Positions 63,096 through 64,000 of a stretch of 64,000 nucleotides of DNA are shown here, one piece after another. The notes beneath the pieces are model-generated. The model worked only from the letters and a program-made list of their open reading frames with translations. It was not told the DNA's origin and searched no databases. Source of the stretch: Halisarca cf. caerulea (Eukaryota > Porifera > Demospongiae > Chondrillida > Halisarcidae); the NCBI GenBank assembly GCA_963170055.1, contig CAUJGJ010000185.1:2527775-2591774 (forward strand), given 5' to 3'. Position 1 is the first letter of the stretch, and each line of letters opens with the position of its first letter. Made by a program: the position numbers and the translations under genes.

Positions 63096-64000
63096 CTAAC
63101 AAGGAGAAGGAAATTTGAATGGCTCTATAAGCCTCAGGCCTGCAAATTTACTAGTTCCTGGGGTTAAAAAAACTGGTTCATCAAAGGACCTGCAGATGTG
63201 TGTCCATTTAGCAGCAAAGGTCAATGATATAGGTTCTAAATCCTATACAAGTCCTTAAGCCACTCCAAGGGACCAAGTAATCATGGTCTCTATAGACAGG
63301 TGGTCCTGCAATAGTACTGTGTTAGTGGTCCCAGGACCAGTCTGTAGTGGTCTCTATAGACAGGTGGTCCTGCAATAGTACTGCTTTAGTGGTCCCAGGA
63401 CCAGTCTGTAGTGGTCCCTATAGACAGGTGGTCCTGTATAAGTATTACTTTAGTGGTCCCAGGACCAGTCTGTAGTGGTCTCTATAGACAGGTGGTCCTG
63501 CAATAGTATTGCTTTAGTGGTCCCAGGACCAGTCTGTAGTGGTCTCTATAGACAGGTGGTCCTGCATTAGTATTGCTTTAGTGGTCCCAGGACCAGTCTG
63601 TAGTGGTCCCTATAGACAGGTGGTCCTGTATAAGTATTACTTTAGTGGTCCCAGGACCAGTCTGTAGTGGTCTCTATAGACAGGTGGTCCTGCAATAGTA
63701 TTGCTTTAGTGGTCCCAGGACCAGTCTGTAGTGGTCTCTATAGACAGGTGGTCCTGCATTAGTATTGCTTTAGTGGTCCCAGGACCAGTCTGTAGTGGTC
63801 TCTATAGACAGGTGGTCCTTCTTTACAGGTGGTCTTTAAGGCCAGTTTCACAGTTAACACAACTTGATGTGTGGTGTATGGTATGTGAACGTATGATGGG
63901 TGTTTGCAGGTTCACACATGATGTGCGGAATATGCGAATACTGTCTCAACTTTGGGATGCACACTCCACAACAAACAAAGGTCAATGCAAACTCCCTGAT
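63096..64000. other. Upstream of visible ankyrin exons
   Basis: Apart from the 64-bp array nothing was recognised; presumably intron. Confidence 0.5.
63275..63835. repeat. 64-bp tandem repeat array with higher-order structure
   Basis: Nearly nine head-to-tail 64-bp units (GTAGTGGTCTCTATAGACAG and onward). The variable part cycles GTATAAGTATTA, GCAATAGTATTG, GCATTAGTATTG twice, a 192-bp higher-order period. It lies in the intron or 5' region of the ankyrin gene. Confidence 0.95.

Noticed and set aside
63275..63835. CRISPR-like array
   Set aside because: Units are contiguous 64-bp tandem repeats without unique spacers, in a eukaryotic intron.

Overview
The window looks like nuclear DNA from an early-branching invertebrate, most likely a sponge. 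That guess rests on NACHT/leucine-rich-repeat (NLR-like) genes with no vertebrate features, short introns at canonical sites, many small terminal-inverted-repeat (TIR) elements, and heavy CA/TG and TA microsatellites. All exons were joined by eye from splice consensus, reading phase and comparison of two paralogous copies. Species is not determined.

Layout. (1) 1-1477, + strand: the last three coding exons in view of the cap-binding protein NCBP2 (CBP20). (2) about 2215-29370, + strand: NLR-like gene A. (3) 28874-33134: AT-rich intergenic DNA. (4) about 33000-60140, + strand: NLR-like gene B, a paralogue of A by segmental duplication that includes 5' and 3' flanks. (5) 63095-61082, - strand: the last five exons of an ankyrin-repeat/coiled-coil protein resembling ANKRD42, followed upstream by a 64-bp tandem repeat array.

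Genes A and B share one exon plan. Exon 1 encodes a candidate N-myristoylation signal (MGSGCSK in A, MGSGHSK in B). A 35-nt exon follows, then a ~1.7-kb exon with a complete NACHT NTPase (GAPGCGKT, ILDGFDE, TTRP). Next come seven LRR-type exons, an acidic exon, a conserved exon and a series of phase 1-1 linker exons rich in Pro/Ser/Gly. At the 3' end the two copies differ: A has a CARD-like exon, B has a Death-domain-like exon. A lipid-anchored NACHT-LRR with an exchangeable C-terminal death-fold domain is the reverse of the usual NLR order, and is the main point of interest here. Alternative C-termini are possible because an upstream exon also has an in-frame stop.

The introns hold most of the mobile DNA: a degenerate THAP/DDE transposase with a convergent YqaJ nuclease, a degenerate helicase plus transposon-protein region, LINE fragments, a hAT-like element with an unrecognised coding remnant, several TA-target miniature elements, and a hairpin-ended element carrying ETS-like and YY1-like motifs. 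Comparing A with B gives an empty site for one insertion. Gene A also carries a recent 1196-bp tandem duplication that includes one exon. No rRNA, tRNA or CRISPR was seen.
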